From the NCBI GenBank assembly GCA_024274785.1, contig JAJSAM010000059.1, positions 62,001 through 126,000 of the forward strand: a stretch of 64,000 nt of DNA. The letters are read 5' to 3'. The notes under the pieces were generated by a model. That model had not been told where the DNA came from. It saw only the letters and a program-made list of their open reading frames with translations, and made no database searches. Positions 26,840 through 35,255 of the stretch are shown here, piece after piece. Numbering within the stretch: position 1 is the stretch's first letter; every line of letters begins with the position of its first letter. The DNA is from Planctomycetota bacterium. GTDB lineage: Bacteria > Planctomycetota > JAJSAM01. The position numbers and the translations under genes were made by a program.

Positions 26840-27568
26840 ATGGACGAGAGAACTGTCGTTGCCCTCGATCTGGACGGTGTCCTCGTGGATTCGGCACACG
26901 AGTGCTTCCAGGTTCTCATCCGTTCGGCGCCGGACCTGGTTCCCGCCGGCCTCGAAGATCGCTGGCTGGCGGAGCGGGGCCGGGCCCGGATCGTGGCGGA
27001 CTTCTTCCGGCTGGCGACCGCACTCCGGGAGGGGATCGCCCTTCCCGCGGAGGGCGGACTCCCGGAGGAGCTTTCGTACCCAGGTGATGTCGATGAACGC
27101 GTGGCCGGGTTTTACGAGACCCGGCGGCGAATCCGGGACGCCGATAAAGAGGAGTGGTTCGGCCTCCACCGCCCCTACCCCGGAATCGCCCGGGCCGTCC
27201 GGGAGATCGCGGGGCGGGCCGAAGTGTACGTGGCGACCTCGAAGGACACCAGGGCGTCTCTGGCGCTGCTCGACCGCTTCGGCTACGACATCCCGGCAAG
27301 CCGGGTCTTCGGCCGGGAATCGGGGGACGGCAAGGCCGCGTTACTCCGCCTGGTGGCGGCCCGGGCCGGCACGAATCTCGACTCGATCCGCTTCGTCGAC
27401 GACCACCTGGGGAACCTGCAAAACGCCGCCGTAACGGGAGCCCGCTGCCTTCTCGCATCCTGGGGGTACAGTGTCTCCGGCGAGCGGGAGCAAGCCGCCC
27501 GGGAGGGCTTCCTCGTGCTCGATCCGGTGGACTTCGCGGGACTTCCGGCACTTCCCGGCGAGATCTGA
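26840..27568 (+). CDS. HAD-superfamily hydrolase (phosphatase)
   Basis: About 242 residues, from ATG 26840. HAD motif I is VALDLDGVLVDS (nucleophile Asp and acid/base Asp). Motif II is VATSKDTRASL, motif III Lys lies in GDGKAALL, and motif IV is RFVDDHLGNLQNA. A helical cap (residues ~20-105) classes it with small-molecule phosphatases such as phosphoglycolate phosphatase-like enzymes. The next gene starts 73 bp on, and the four genes 26840-30427 run together. It may dephosphorylate the sugar acid made by the neighbouring dehydrogenases, a guess from context. Confidence 0.82.
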   Translation: MDERTVVALDLDGVLVDSAHECFQVLIRSAPDLVPAGLEDRWLAERGRARIVADFFRLATALREGIALPAEGGLPEELSYPGDVDERVAGFYETRRRIRDADKEEWFGLHRPYPGIARAVREIAGRAEVYVATSKDTRASLALLDRFGYDIPASRVFGRESGDGKAALLRLVAARAGTNLDSIRFVDDHLGNLQNAAVTGARCLLASWGYSVSGEREQAAREGFLVLDPVDFAGLPALPGEI

Positions 27569-27641
27569 CGGGAGGTTTCGCACTGGCCCTGGAATCTGGT
27601 AGCTTCAGCCGCTCTACCTCTTCCCGAACCACAGGGCCCCC

Positions 27642-28679
27642 ATGACACGACCGCGCGTAGGCATCAACGGATTCGGCCGGATCGGCCGCGCTGTTTTCCG
27701 GATCAACGAGAAAGATCCCCGGTTCGACATCGTCGCCGTCAACGACATCAACCCGGACCCCGAGAACCTCGTCTACCTCCTGAAATACGATTCGACCTAC
27801 GGTCGCCTGGAGACGAAGCTCCGCGTGGTCGAGGATCGGATCGAGGGATGCCGGGTACCGCTTCGCACCTTTTGCGAAAAGAGGATGGCGAACGTGCCGT
27901 GGGCGGATCTGGACGTGGACGTGGTGATCGACGCTTCCGGCGTGCATGAGAACGTGGTCTCCGCGCGGTCCTGTCTCACCGGATCGGTGAAGAAGGTCAT
28001 CGTCACGCACAGTCCGGATGAGGTCGATCGCACTCTCATCCTCGGTGCCAACGAGGAGATCTACGACCCCGAGACCGACCACGTGGTCTCCGCGAGCATC
28101 TGCGATGCGAACGCCCTCGCGCCGGTCCTCAGGCGCCTGAACGAGGCCTATGGCGTGAAGCACGGGTTCGTCACCACGCTCCACCCCTGGCTCTCCTACC
28201 AGAACCTGCTCGACGGACCGGCGAAGTCGCAGTCCTACCCCGGCGACATCTACCACCATTACGCGCTGGGGCGGGCGAGCCTGCCGAACCTGATTCCGAA
28301 GCCAACCACGGCGGTCTCCGCAACGGTCCGCGTGCTTCCCTGGCTCGAAGGGCTCGTCCACGGATTCTCCTACCGGACGCCGACGATGACGGTGACCTCC
28401 GCGAACCTGACGGCGGAACTCGGCAAAGAGGTGGGCCGGGAGGAGGTGAACGACCTCTTCCGGAAAGCCGCCCGGGAGAATGGAGTCTTCGGTTTCTGCG
28501 AAGAGCCCCTCGTCTCGATGGACTACGCCGGGACGAGCGAGTCGGTGATCGTCGATGGCCGCTGGACCGAGGTCGTCGGGGACGGTTTCGTCCGTCTCGT
28601 CCTGTGGTACGACAACGAGTACGGCTATTCCACGCGAGTCTGCGACCTGGTCCCGTTTGTTCTCGGTAAAAAGGAGTGA
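27642..28679 (+). CDS. GAPDH-family dehydrogenase with divergent active-site motif
   Basis: A 345-residue protein with full-length GAPDH architecture: NAD motif GINGFGRIGRA at residues 7-17, catalytic region VVSASICDANALAP, and His181 in TTLHPWLSYQN. The Cys154-His181 spacing of 27 matches the classic Cys149-His176. The canonical ASCTTNCLAP box reads ASICDANALAP here: Cys and Asn are kept, but the Ser and Thr that help bind inorganic phosphate become Ile and Asp. The end WYDNEYGYSTRV is conserved. This argues for an aldehyde dehydrogenase acting on a phosphorylated sugar without ordinary phosphorolysis. It is not a standard glycolytic gapA by context, being in a glycan locus between a phosphatase and a cytidylyltransferase. 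Confidence 0.82.
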   Translation: MTRPRVGINGFGRIGRAVFRINEKDPRFDIVAVNDINPDPENLVYLLKYDSTYGRLETKLRVVEDRIEGCRVPLRTFCEKRMANVPWADLDVDVVIDASGVHENVVSARSCLTGSVKKVIVTHSPDEVDRTLILGANEEIYDPETDHVVSASICDANALAPVLRRLNEAYGVKHGFVTTLHPWLSYQNLLDGPAKSQSYPGDIYHHYALGRASLPNLIPKPTTAVSATVRVLPWLEGLVHGFSYRTPTMTVTSANLTAELGKEVGREEVNDLFRKAARENGVFGFCEEPLVSMDYAGTSESVIVDGRWTEVVGDGFVRLVLWYDNEYGYSTRVCDLVPFVLGKKE

Positions 28680-28683
28680 CGAG

Positions 28684-29427
28684 ATGATCCCGGTACTGCT
28701 CATCGGTCGAGGCGGCAGCCGCGGCTTCGCGAGGAAGAACGTGCACCCGGTGCTGGGCCGGCCGCTGATGACCTACCCGATCATGGCCGCGCGGCATGCC
28801 CGGCACGTGGATGGAATCTGGCTCAGCACCGACGACGACGAGATCGCCGCCGTCGGCCGCGAGCATGGCTGCCACCTCATCGAGCGCCCCGCGGAGCTCG
28901 CGGCGGACGATGCCCTCGTCGAGGACGTGGTGGTGCATGGCTACCGGCATCTCACGGAGACCGAGGGCCACGACGTCGAGGCGATGATCCTGCTCTTCTG
29001 CAACAGCGCAACGATCCGGCCCGGCGTGCTCGACGAGGGAGTCGAAGCCCTCCGGGCGAACCCGGACCTGGACTCCGCGGTCACCGTCTCCCGCTACAAC
29101 GAGTACAGCCCGGCGCGAGCGAAGCAGATCAACCCCGAGACCGGGCTCATCGAGCCGTTCATCCCGCTCGAACACATCCCCAACGTCTCCTGCGATCGTG
29201 ACACCCAGGGCGATTGCTGGTTCTGCGACTGTTCCGCCTGGCTGCTCCGCCCCTCCTGCATGGATCTCGACTACGGCACCCTGCCCTTCCGCTGGATGGG
29301 CCGTAAGTCGTTCCCGCTCCTTCAGGACGCCGGACTCGACGTGGACTACGACTACGGAATGGCCCAGACGGAGTTCTGGCTGAAAAAGCACGGGTTCACC
29401 GAGGAACGGACGCCGTATGACGACTGA
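28684..29427 (+). CDS. CMP-sugar-type cytidylyltransferase (NeuA superfamily, divergent)
   Basis: About 247 residues. The N-terminal nucleotide site is LLIGRGGSRGFARKNVHPVLGRP, matching the ARGGSKGIPRKN motif of NeuA and KdsB-like enzymes, with the acceptor block RPLMTYPIMAA after it. The usual LQPTSPLR segment is replaced by LFCNSATIR, and the RRNGAxY segment by CWFCDCSAWLL, so the acceptor-acid pocket differs from sialate enzymes. AAGGAG sits 8 bases upstream of ATG 28684, 4 bp after the GAPDH-like stop. It overlaps the following dehydrogenase (ATGA). Probably activates an unusual keto acid or sugar acid as CMP ester. It is distinct from the second cytidylyltransferase at 39353. Confidence 0.78.
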   Translation: MIPVLLIGRGGSRGFARKNVHPVLGRPLMTYPIMAARHARHVDGIWLSTDDDEIAAVGREHGCHLIERPAELAADDALVEDVVVHGYRHLTETEGHDVEAMILLFCNSATIRPGVLDEGVEALRANPDLDSAVTVSRYNEYSPARAKQINPETGLIEPFIPLEHIPNVSCDRDTQGDCWFCDCSAWLLRPSCMDLDYGTLPFRWMGRKSFPLLQDAGLDVDYDYGMAQTEFWLKKHGFTEERTPYDD

Positions 29428-30427
29428 TCGGTATCGCATCGTCGTTCCCGACTGGCTCGTCCCACCCGCGGATGTGGAGCAGGCGGTCTTCGGCGATCAC
29501 GCCGAGATCCAACTGCTGCAGGCGACTTCCGCCGAGGATTGCCGGGAAGAGCTCCGCGATGCCGACGCCGTCCTCCTCTGGCACGAGGTGGGTCTCGCGG
29601 CGGAGGACATCGAGGCCATGGAGCGATGCCGGGTCATCGTCCGCTACGGAGTCGGTTTCGACAGCGTGGACCTCGCCGCCGCGGCGAAAAAGGGCATCCC
29701 GGTCTGCCACGTCCCCGATTACGGGACTGAAGAAGTCGCGGATCACGCCATGGCGCTGCTTCTCGGCCTGGCGCGCGGAATCGTCGTCCGGCACGAAGAA
29801 GTGGTGGACGGAAAGTGGAACGTCGGGGTGGGCAATCCTCCGCTGCGCCGCCTGCGCGGGACGACCCTCGGGATCCTTGGCCTGGGCCGGATCGGCACGG
29901 CGATGGCCCTCCGCGCGAAGGTCTTCGGCATGGACGTCATCTTCTACGACCCCTACGTGCCGGACGGGAAGGACAAGGCGCTCGGGATTCGCCGGGTCGA
30001 GAACCTCGAGGAGTTGGCGGCCTGCTCGGACGCGGTGAGCATCCACGTTCCACTGACGCCGGAAACCCGGGGGATGATCGACGAGGCGTTCTTCCTGGCG
30101 GCTCGGGACGGTCTTTTCCTGGTGAACACGGCCCGGGGAGAGGTCGTGGTCGCGCGCGATTTCGGCCTGGCGCTCGAGAGCGGAAGAGCGTCGGCGGGTG
30201 GATTCGATGTCCTCCCGGTGGAACCTCCCGACTCGTCGATCACCTTCCTTGCGGCGCTTCGCAACGGCCGAGGCTTCACGCGCGGCCGACTGATCTTCAC
30301 GCCCCACAGCGCCTTCTATACCGAGGAATCGCTGCGGGAGTTGCGGGAGAAGACGGCCCGGGAGGCCCTCCGGGTACTCGAAGGCATGCCGCCGCGAAAC
30401 TGTGTCAACGCCCACCTGCCGGGTTGA
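29417..30427 (+). CDS. D-isomer-specific 2-hydroxyacid dehydrogenase (phosphoglycerate dehydrogenase/CtBP-like)
   Basis: About 336 residues. The NAD Rossmann motif is LGILGLGRIGTAMA. The catalytic triad of the family is visible: Arg in VNTARGEV, Glu in DVLPVEPP, and His in IFTPHSAFYTEES. There is no ACT/serine-binding tail, so it is not a regulated SerA. It starts in an 11-bp overlap with the cytidylyltransferase and ends in a 23-bp convergent overlap with the GT4 gene. With the GAPDH-like gene it reproduces the enzyme pairing of Epd plus PdxB (aldose phosphate to aldonate, then 2-hydroxy to 2-keto). That function is inferred from family and order only. Confidence 0.85.
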   Translation: MTTDRYRIVVPDWLVPPADVEQAVFGDHAEIQLLQATSAEDCREELRDADAVLLWHEVGLAAEDIEAMERCRVIVRYGVGFDSVDLAAAAKKGIPVCHVPDYGTEEVADHAMALLLGLARGIVVRHEEVVDGKWNVGVGNPPLRRLRGTTLGILGLGRIGTAMALRAKVFGMDVIFYDPYVPDGKDKALGIRRVENLEELAACSDAVSIHVPLTPETRGMIDEAFFLAARDGLFLVNTARGEVVVARDFGLALESGRASAGGFDVLPVEPPDSSITFLAALRNGRGFTRGRLIFTPHSAFYTEESLRELREKTAREALRVLEGMPPRNCVNAHLPG

Positions 30428-31652
30428 CGGATCGCCCGCCGGGCTGGCGGATCGCTTCCTCGAACCTCTCCCAGCGGAACTCGCGGCGGACCCGGTCCCT
30501 GGCCCGGCGTCCCATCGCCTCCCGCAAGTCATCTTCCGTGAGCAGCATCGAGAGGGCCCCGGCCAGCGCGGTCTGGTCATCCGGGGGGACCAGCAGCCCG
30601 GTCTTCTCGTGCAGCACGGCGGACGGTACCCCTCCGGACCAGGTCCCGATCGAGGGAATACCGTGTGAGGCCGCCTCCAGGTAGACGATGCCGAAGCCCT
30701 CGATCTCGTGCTGGTCGGGGATGACGCGGGGCACCAGGACGAACAGGTCGCAGAGAGCGAACAATTCGTCCTTCTCTTCATCCGTCACGCGGCCGAAAAA
30801 CCGCACGGATTCCGCGGGAAGAAGCTCGGTGGCGAGCCTCTCGAACTCGGGGCGCGAACTCCCGTCCCCCGCCACGAGGTAGAGCAGGTCCGGCACGCGG
30901 GACCGTAACTCCGCAAGCGCTCGCAACACGAAGTCCACACCCTTCCGCTCCTCCATCCGGCAGAGGGTCAGCACGACGCGCCGGCCCGACGCCCCCCACT
31001 TGTCGCGAAGGGCCGCCCGGTTCCTCGGCGCCTGGGCGGGAATGCCGATCGGAATGCGTCGAGCCCGGCCCGGTCGCACCCCGAGCAGGGCGCACTGCTC
31101 GAGGGCGAAATCCGACAGGACGAAGACCCGTTTCGCTCTCCGGAGCAGCCATCTCTCGAACCGGGACTGCTTCATCTTCAGGAACTCATTCCCGTGCACG
31201 AAGAGAACCAGGGGGATGCCCCGAATCCGGGCGACCGCGAGCGCCGGGGCGGCCAGGAAGTGGTAGGCGCAATGGATCGCGGGGAAAGCGCCGTGACGCG
31301 TCATCCGCAGGAGCGGGAAGAACGCCCGCTTCAGCATCACCACGTGGAAGCCGGCGAAAGAAGCCCCGATCAGGATGAGGAGCTTCTGGATGATCCGGTC
31401 GAGGAGCGTTCGCCGGCGAAGCGGAAGTCGATGGACGGCGTATGGCTCGGCCTCGTCGAACCCGCGATCCGCGTCGGCACTCTCCCCCTCCGCACAGACG
31501 ACCGTCACCGGCCCGGAGATCCCCCGGGCCGCCTCACGAAACATGGTCTGGACACCGCCCACCGAAGGCGCGAAATCGTAGAGGGTGAACAGGATCGGGG
31601 CCGGTCCCTGCCCGGAAGATGGGTTCTCAGATTCCCGCACGATGCGCCCCAT
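30405..31652 (-). CDS. Glycosyltransferase family 4
   Basis: About 415 residues from ATG 31652; an in-frame TTG at 31670 is less likely. GT-B fold: LYDFAPSVGGVQTMFREAA at the N-terminus, VLTLCRMEERKGVDFVL at the start of the second domain, and the EX7E-like region HEIEGFGIVYLEAASHGIP with its Glu pair. It adds a sugar to a lipid-linked or polymer acceptor in the cytoplasm. The 3' end overlaps the oppositely oriented dehydrogenase by 23 bp. It is the last gene of the minus-strand neuB-neuC operon, so it likely acts on the sialic-acid-like glycan. Confidence 0.9.
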   Translation of the reverse strand: MGRIVRESENPSSGQGPAPILFTLYDFAPSVGGVQTMFREAARGISGPVTVVCAEGESADADRGFDEAEPYAVHRLPLRRRTLLDRIIQKLLILIGASFAGFHVVMLKRAFFPLLRMTRHGAFPAIHCAYHFLAAPALAVARIRGIPLVLFVHGNEFLKMKQSRFERWLLRRAKRVFVLSDFALEQCALLGVRPGRARRIPIGIPAQAPRNRAALRDKWGASGRRVVLTLCRMEERKGVDFVLRALAELRSRVPDLLYLVAGDGSSRPEFERLATELLPAESVRFFGRVTDEEKDELFALCDLFVLVPRVIPDQHEIEGFGIVYLEAASHGIPSIGTWSGGVPSAVLHEKTGLLVPPDDQTALAGALSMLLTEDDLREAMGRRARDRVRREFRWERFEEAIRQPGGRSVNPAGGR

Positions 31653-32991
31653 CGGCCAGGCAACCGGCAATCAGACTCGCGCTTTCGCCCCTTCCGTCAA
31701 ACCCCTCCTGCCGCGCCAGGGCGCACCGCTCCCGGCGAAGCTCCCCGGGGTTTTCGATGGCCCGCACCACCGAGTCCCCGAGTTCATCTTCGCTTCGCGC
31801 CACATGGCTGGCCCCACACGCCATCAGGCGGGCGGTGTGCGTGTAGTGAAACATCCGCTCGACGGAATCGAGGAAGTCGAGATCCGGCCGATGGTCGTAG
31901 CGGACGTGGACGATCGGAGTGTCGCTCGCGGCGGCATCGAGGGCCACCGTAGAGGCGATATTCACCACGACATCGGCGTACCGCATCAACGCCGCATAAT
32001 GGGCGTGGTCTTCCACCGTTGGAGACCACGAATCCGGATAGTGAGAAGACCGACGCCCCGGGGAAGCGACGACGACTCCGGGTCGACCAGCCAACGCCTC
32101 GTACCGCTCGAGCCGGTCCCGCGGATGGAGCCGAACCAGGAGTTTCAAGCCTTCGATCCGACCGGAAGCGACCAGGTCAGCGAGAGCGCGAGGGAACTCG
32201 TACTCCGTCTCGCAGTGCACCGGGGCGCCGGTGGCATAGACCACGACACGATCCGCGGGCGAAAACCCATAGACAGCCAGGGTCTCTTCCCGGGTCGCCG
32301 CAAGTGGTCGGGCGTAGATGTCGAATTGCGGCGTCCCGACCACCGAGATACGCTCGGCGGGGTACCTGAGAAGCCCGGCCATCTCCTCCCGCATCACCTC
32401 GCTCCAGACGAGGAGACGATCCGGCCAGGCGGGCAAATGTCCCTTGTTGGTGGGATTGTCCCAGCTCGAGACCATGCCCACCGTGGGCGTACCGTCCAGT
32501 TGAGCCCTCCGGATGACCGCGGCCTCGTGACTGTCGAAGATGTTGTTCGAGAAGACCACCGCCGGCCTCCAGCGATCGAGCAAGGGGCGCATCACCCCGC
32601 CCGGGAACAGCCGATTCCGCGCCTTCCGGAGAAAGTGGTAGGCCGGCCATGACCTCCCGAGAACAGGATAGAACCTTTCCTTCATTGGAATCCGCTTGAA
32701 CTTCCGGCGAGCCAACTTCCGCTTCAGCTCCATCGTCGCGATCCGATGGTTCTGCTGCACGATGGAGAAGACCAGGTCCCCGAGAACGGTCTCCAACTTC
32801 CCGTGGTTGTATTCCGGCAGTTCGTCGACGAACGACCCCTCCCCCGACTCCTCGGCGAGGGGAGCCACGAGCGCCGGGGGAACCAGGTACACGGGCTCGA
32901 GTCCACGACCGACGATCTCATCGTGGAGATCGGTGCGCAGGACGTTGCGGAGCGCCACACCCGTCGACATGGGGATCAGAACGCGCTGCAT
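31627..32991 (-). CDS. Glycosyltransferase/CDP-glycerol-transferase-like protein (GT-B)
   Basis: A 454-residue protein. MQRVLIPMSTGVALRNVLRT opens like a GT-B N-terminal domain. GMVSSWDNPTNKGHLPAWPD, LLVRLHPRDRLERYE and NIASTVALDAAASDTPIVHVRYD are typical of nucleotide-sugar or CDP-polyol transferases of capsule loci. No membrane helix. Its start lies 3 bp after the neuC stop and its end overlaps the GT4 gene, so the four genes are one operon. The donor and acceptor are unknown. It resembles in style the gene at 25279. Confidence 0.62.
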   Translation of the reverse strand: MQRVLIPMSTGVALRNVLRTDLHDEIVGRGLEPVYLVPPALVAPLAEESGEGSFVDELPEYNHGKLETVLGDLVFSIVQQNHRIATMELKRKLARRKFKRIPMKERFYPVLGRSWPAYHFLRKARNRLFPGGVMRPLLDRWRPAVVFSNNIFDSHEAAVIRRAQLDGTPTVGMVSSWDNPTNKGHLPAWPDRLLVWSEVMREEMAGLLRYPAERISVVGTPQFDIYARPLAATREETLAVYGFSPADRVVVYATGAPVHCETEYEFPRALADLVASGRIEGLKLLVRLHPRDRLERYEALAGRPGVVVASPGRRSSHYPDSWSPTVEDHAHYAALMRYADVVVNIASTVALDAAASDTPIVHVRYDHRPDLDFLDSVERMFHYTHTARLMACGASHVARSEDELGDSVVRAIENPGELRRERCALARQEGFDGRGESASLIAGCLADGAHRAGI

Positions 32992-32994
32992 CGG

Positions 32995-34185
32995 TCAGTA
33001 CGTGATCTTCTTCTGGATGGGCACTTCGATCTCCGCGAGGATACCGGCGATCCTCCGGCCCGCTTTTCCGTCGCCGAAGCGGATGGACTTCTCGTAGCGG
33101 CCGTGCTCGATCTGCGCCCGGACCGCCTTCACGATCTCACCGGCGTCGTGCGGCGCCACCGAGACGTTTTCACCGCGCTCCCGGCCCTGCTGACGGGTTC
33201 CGATACTCACACAGGGGGTGCCGAGGAAAGAGCCCTCCCGGATGCCGCTCGAGCTGTTGCCGAGGACACAGGCGGCGTTGTTCAGCACACGGGCGTAGTC
33301 TTCCACCGAGAAGTTGCGGAAGAGATGCAGCCAGCCCGGATGCTCGTGCTCCCGGAACATGCGGATGCCTTTCGCAACGTCATCCGAACCGGCATCGATG
33401 TTCGGCCAGAGCATGATGGCCTGCATCCCCAGCTCTCGGAGCGCCTTCAGGGTCTCCTCGATCTGCTCGCGACCGTAACCGAACTCCGTGGTCACCGGGT
33501 GCTGGAGGACGAGCAGGTAGGGCTTGCCCTCGACGTCGAGGCCCGGCCCGAGTCCCCCGTAGCGGGAGAACAGGTCGTTCCCGACCTCGAGATCGATCCC
33601 GGCGATGGCGTCGATCGCGGGGCACCCGGTGTTGAAGACCGTGTCCGGATCCTCGCCCATCCGGATCACCCGCTCCCGGCTCTCCTCGGTCGCCGGAAAG
33701 TGGATGTGCGCCAGCTTGGTGGTGGCGTGGCGCACGCTCTCGTCGATGGAGCCGGTCACCTCGCCGCCCTGGGTGTGGGCGAGCAGGATATTCATGTAGC
33801 TCGCGGCCACCGAGGTGGCCAGCGTCTCGAAACGGTCGGCCACGGTGAGCACGATGTCCGGCTTCAGGTTCTCGAAGAGCGTGGCGAGCTCCATGATCCC
33901 GAGTCCGGTGGACTTGGCCATCGTCGTGGGATTCTCGCCCTCCACGATCGTGTAGGTGGTGGCCGCGACCGGGAACCCGTCCGCCTTGATCACCTCGATC
34001 GCCTCTCCGAAACGGTAGAGCAGGGCCGAGGCGCCGACCACGAGTTGCAGTTCCAGACCGTCGTGGTCCTGGATGGCGGTCAGAACGGACTTCACCCTGG
34101 CATAGTTCGCCCGGGAGGCCACGATCACGCAGATCCGGCGGGGACGACCCTGCGGCGGCCCCACCTTCACCGGTTCTCCCCCCAC
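32995..34185 (-). CDS. neuC: UDP-N-acetylglucosamine 2-epimerase (hydrolysing), NeuC type
   Basis: About 396 residues. The GT-B-like epimerase fold opens with ICVIVASRANYARVKSVL, and the middle carries VADRFETLATSVAA and AHTQGGEVTGSIDESVRHA. The end has LGNSSSGIREGSFLGTPCVSIGTRQQGRERG, the UDP-binding block of WecB/NeuC enzymes. NeuC converts UDP-GlcNAc (or a derivative) to ManNAc, the precursor for sialic-acid-type synthesis. The gene overlaps neuB upstream by 19 bp. Whether it uses UDP-GlcNAc or a modified UDP-sugar cannot be told. Confidence 0.92.
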   Translation of the reverse strand: MGGEPVKVGPPQGRPRRICVIVASRANYARVKSVLTAIQDHDGLELQLVVGASALLYRFGEAIEVIKADGFPVAATTYTIVEGENPTTMAKSTGLGIMELATLFENLKPDIVLTVADRFETLATSVAASYMNILLAHTQGGEVTGSIDESVRHATTKLAHIHFPATEESRERVIRMGEDPDTVFNTGCPAIDAIAGIDLEVGNDLFSRYGGLGPGLDVEGKPYLLVLQHPVTTEFGYGREQIEETLKALRELGMQAIMLWPNIDAGSDDVAKGIRMFREHEHPGWLHLFRNFSVEDYARVLNNAACVLGNSSSGIREGSFLGTPCVSIGTRQQGRERGENVSVAPHDAGEIVKAVRAQIEHGRYEKSIRFGDGKAGRRIAGILAEIEVPIQKKITY

Positions 34186-34964
34186 TTGCCCACGTAGATC
34201 TCCCGCAGCCCGAGTTCCGTTTCGCTGAGTTCCGGCCGCTCATCCCCCATCAGGTGCTCGACTTCGCGGGAATAGGCGGCGAGCTCCTGGAACTCGTGAG
34301 GCACACCGGACACGGTCTGGTCCCGGCCCGGGAGCCTCCGGTCGATGGTGAAGTGCTTCTCCAGGTACTCCGCTCCGCGGGCGATCGCGAGCCTCCCGGC
34401 GGCGGTGCCCATCGAGTGGTCGCTGAAGCCCACGCTGTCCGCGAGCGTCCGGAGCCAGTCCATCCGCCGCAGGTTGACCCGCTCCGAAGGGGTCGGATAC
34501 AGGCTGACGCAATGCAACAGGGTGAAGGAGTGCCCCCGCAGGATCTTCGCGGCGGCCACCACCTCCTCGTCGGGCGCCATGCCGGTGGAGACGATCACGT
34601 GGGGGAACTTCCCGGCGAGCATCTCGAGCATCCGGGTCGATCCCACGTCGGGGCTCGCCACCTTGATGTGAGAGAGCCCCAGGCCGCAAAGGAACTCCAC
34701 CCGGCCGGTGTCGAAGCAGGTGGTCAGGCACTCGACCCCGCAGCGGGCGCACTCCTCGATCAGGGCGAGGTGGTCGTCATCGCTGAGCTGCGCCGCCTGG
34801 TGGCGCTCGAAGTTGGGATCGCCCGGCGGCAGGGTCTCCGCCCGCCAGGACTGGAACTTCACGAAGTCGACCCCGCAGCCCGCGGCCACGCGAATCATTT
34901 CCTTCGCCAGTTCGATATCCCCACCGTGATTGGCGCCGACCTCGGCGATGATTCGGGTTCTCAT
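34167..34964 (-). CDS. neuB: N-acetylneuraminate synthase-like protein lacking the SAF domain
   Basis: About 265 residues from ATG 34964. The TIM-barrel domain is complete: IIAEVGANHGGDIELAKEMI, DFVKFQSWRAETL, LLHCVSLYPTPSERVNL, FSDHSMG, and EKHFTIDRRLPGRDQTVSG. The enzyme joins an amino sugar to phosphoenolpyruvate to make a nonulosonate. Normal NeuB proteins are ~340 residues because a C-terminal SAF/antifreeze-like domain completes the partner's active site. This gene stops right after the barrel. No SAF-like gene is visible nearby. Either the enzyme uses other contacts or a separate SAF protein is encoded elsewhere. Confidence 0.86.
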   Translation of the reverse strand: MRTRIIAEVGANHGGDIELAKEMIRVAAGCGVDFVKFQSWRAETLPPGDPNFERHQAAQLSDDDHLALIEECARCGVECLTTCFDTGRVEFLCGLGLSHIKVASPDVGSTRMLEMLAGKFPHVIVSTGMAPDEEVVAAAKILRGHSFTLLHCVSLYPTPSERVNLRRMDWLRTLADSVGFSDHSMGTAAGRLAIARGAEYLEKHFTIDRRLPGRDQTVSGVPHEFQELAAYSREVEHLMGDERPELSETELGLREIYVGKWGENR

Positions 34965-35255
34965 GTGCTGGTGGACTCCATGCGCTTCCCGGCAGCGAAA
35001 AGAAGACCACCAAGATAGCCTCTGGCCCTTCCGGAAAGCTATCATTGGCCATGATCACCGTCAGACGGAACTCCGAATTCCCGACTTCCCCGGCCCACCG
35101 GGGTCACGGAAGTTCCAACTCACCCCGGAAGGGATCGCGCCGGCCCTGGCCGAAGCCGGATGCGGGCGCGCAACCGGGAGGCTGATTTTTCTTCCCTCAC
35201 CGCCTGAACCGCCGTTCAATTCGAGGCTGGGGGGTTCTGTTCACCGGATGGGTCC

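Noticed and set aside
27642-28679. Reading this gene as glycolytic gapA
   Set aside because: The catalytic box departs from the near-invariant ASCTTNC and the neighbours are a phosphatase, a cytidylyltransferase and a 2-hydroxyacid dehydrogenase, not glycolytic genes.
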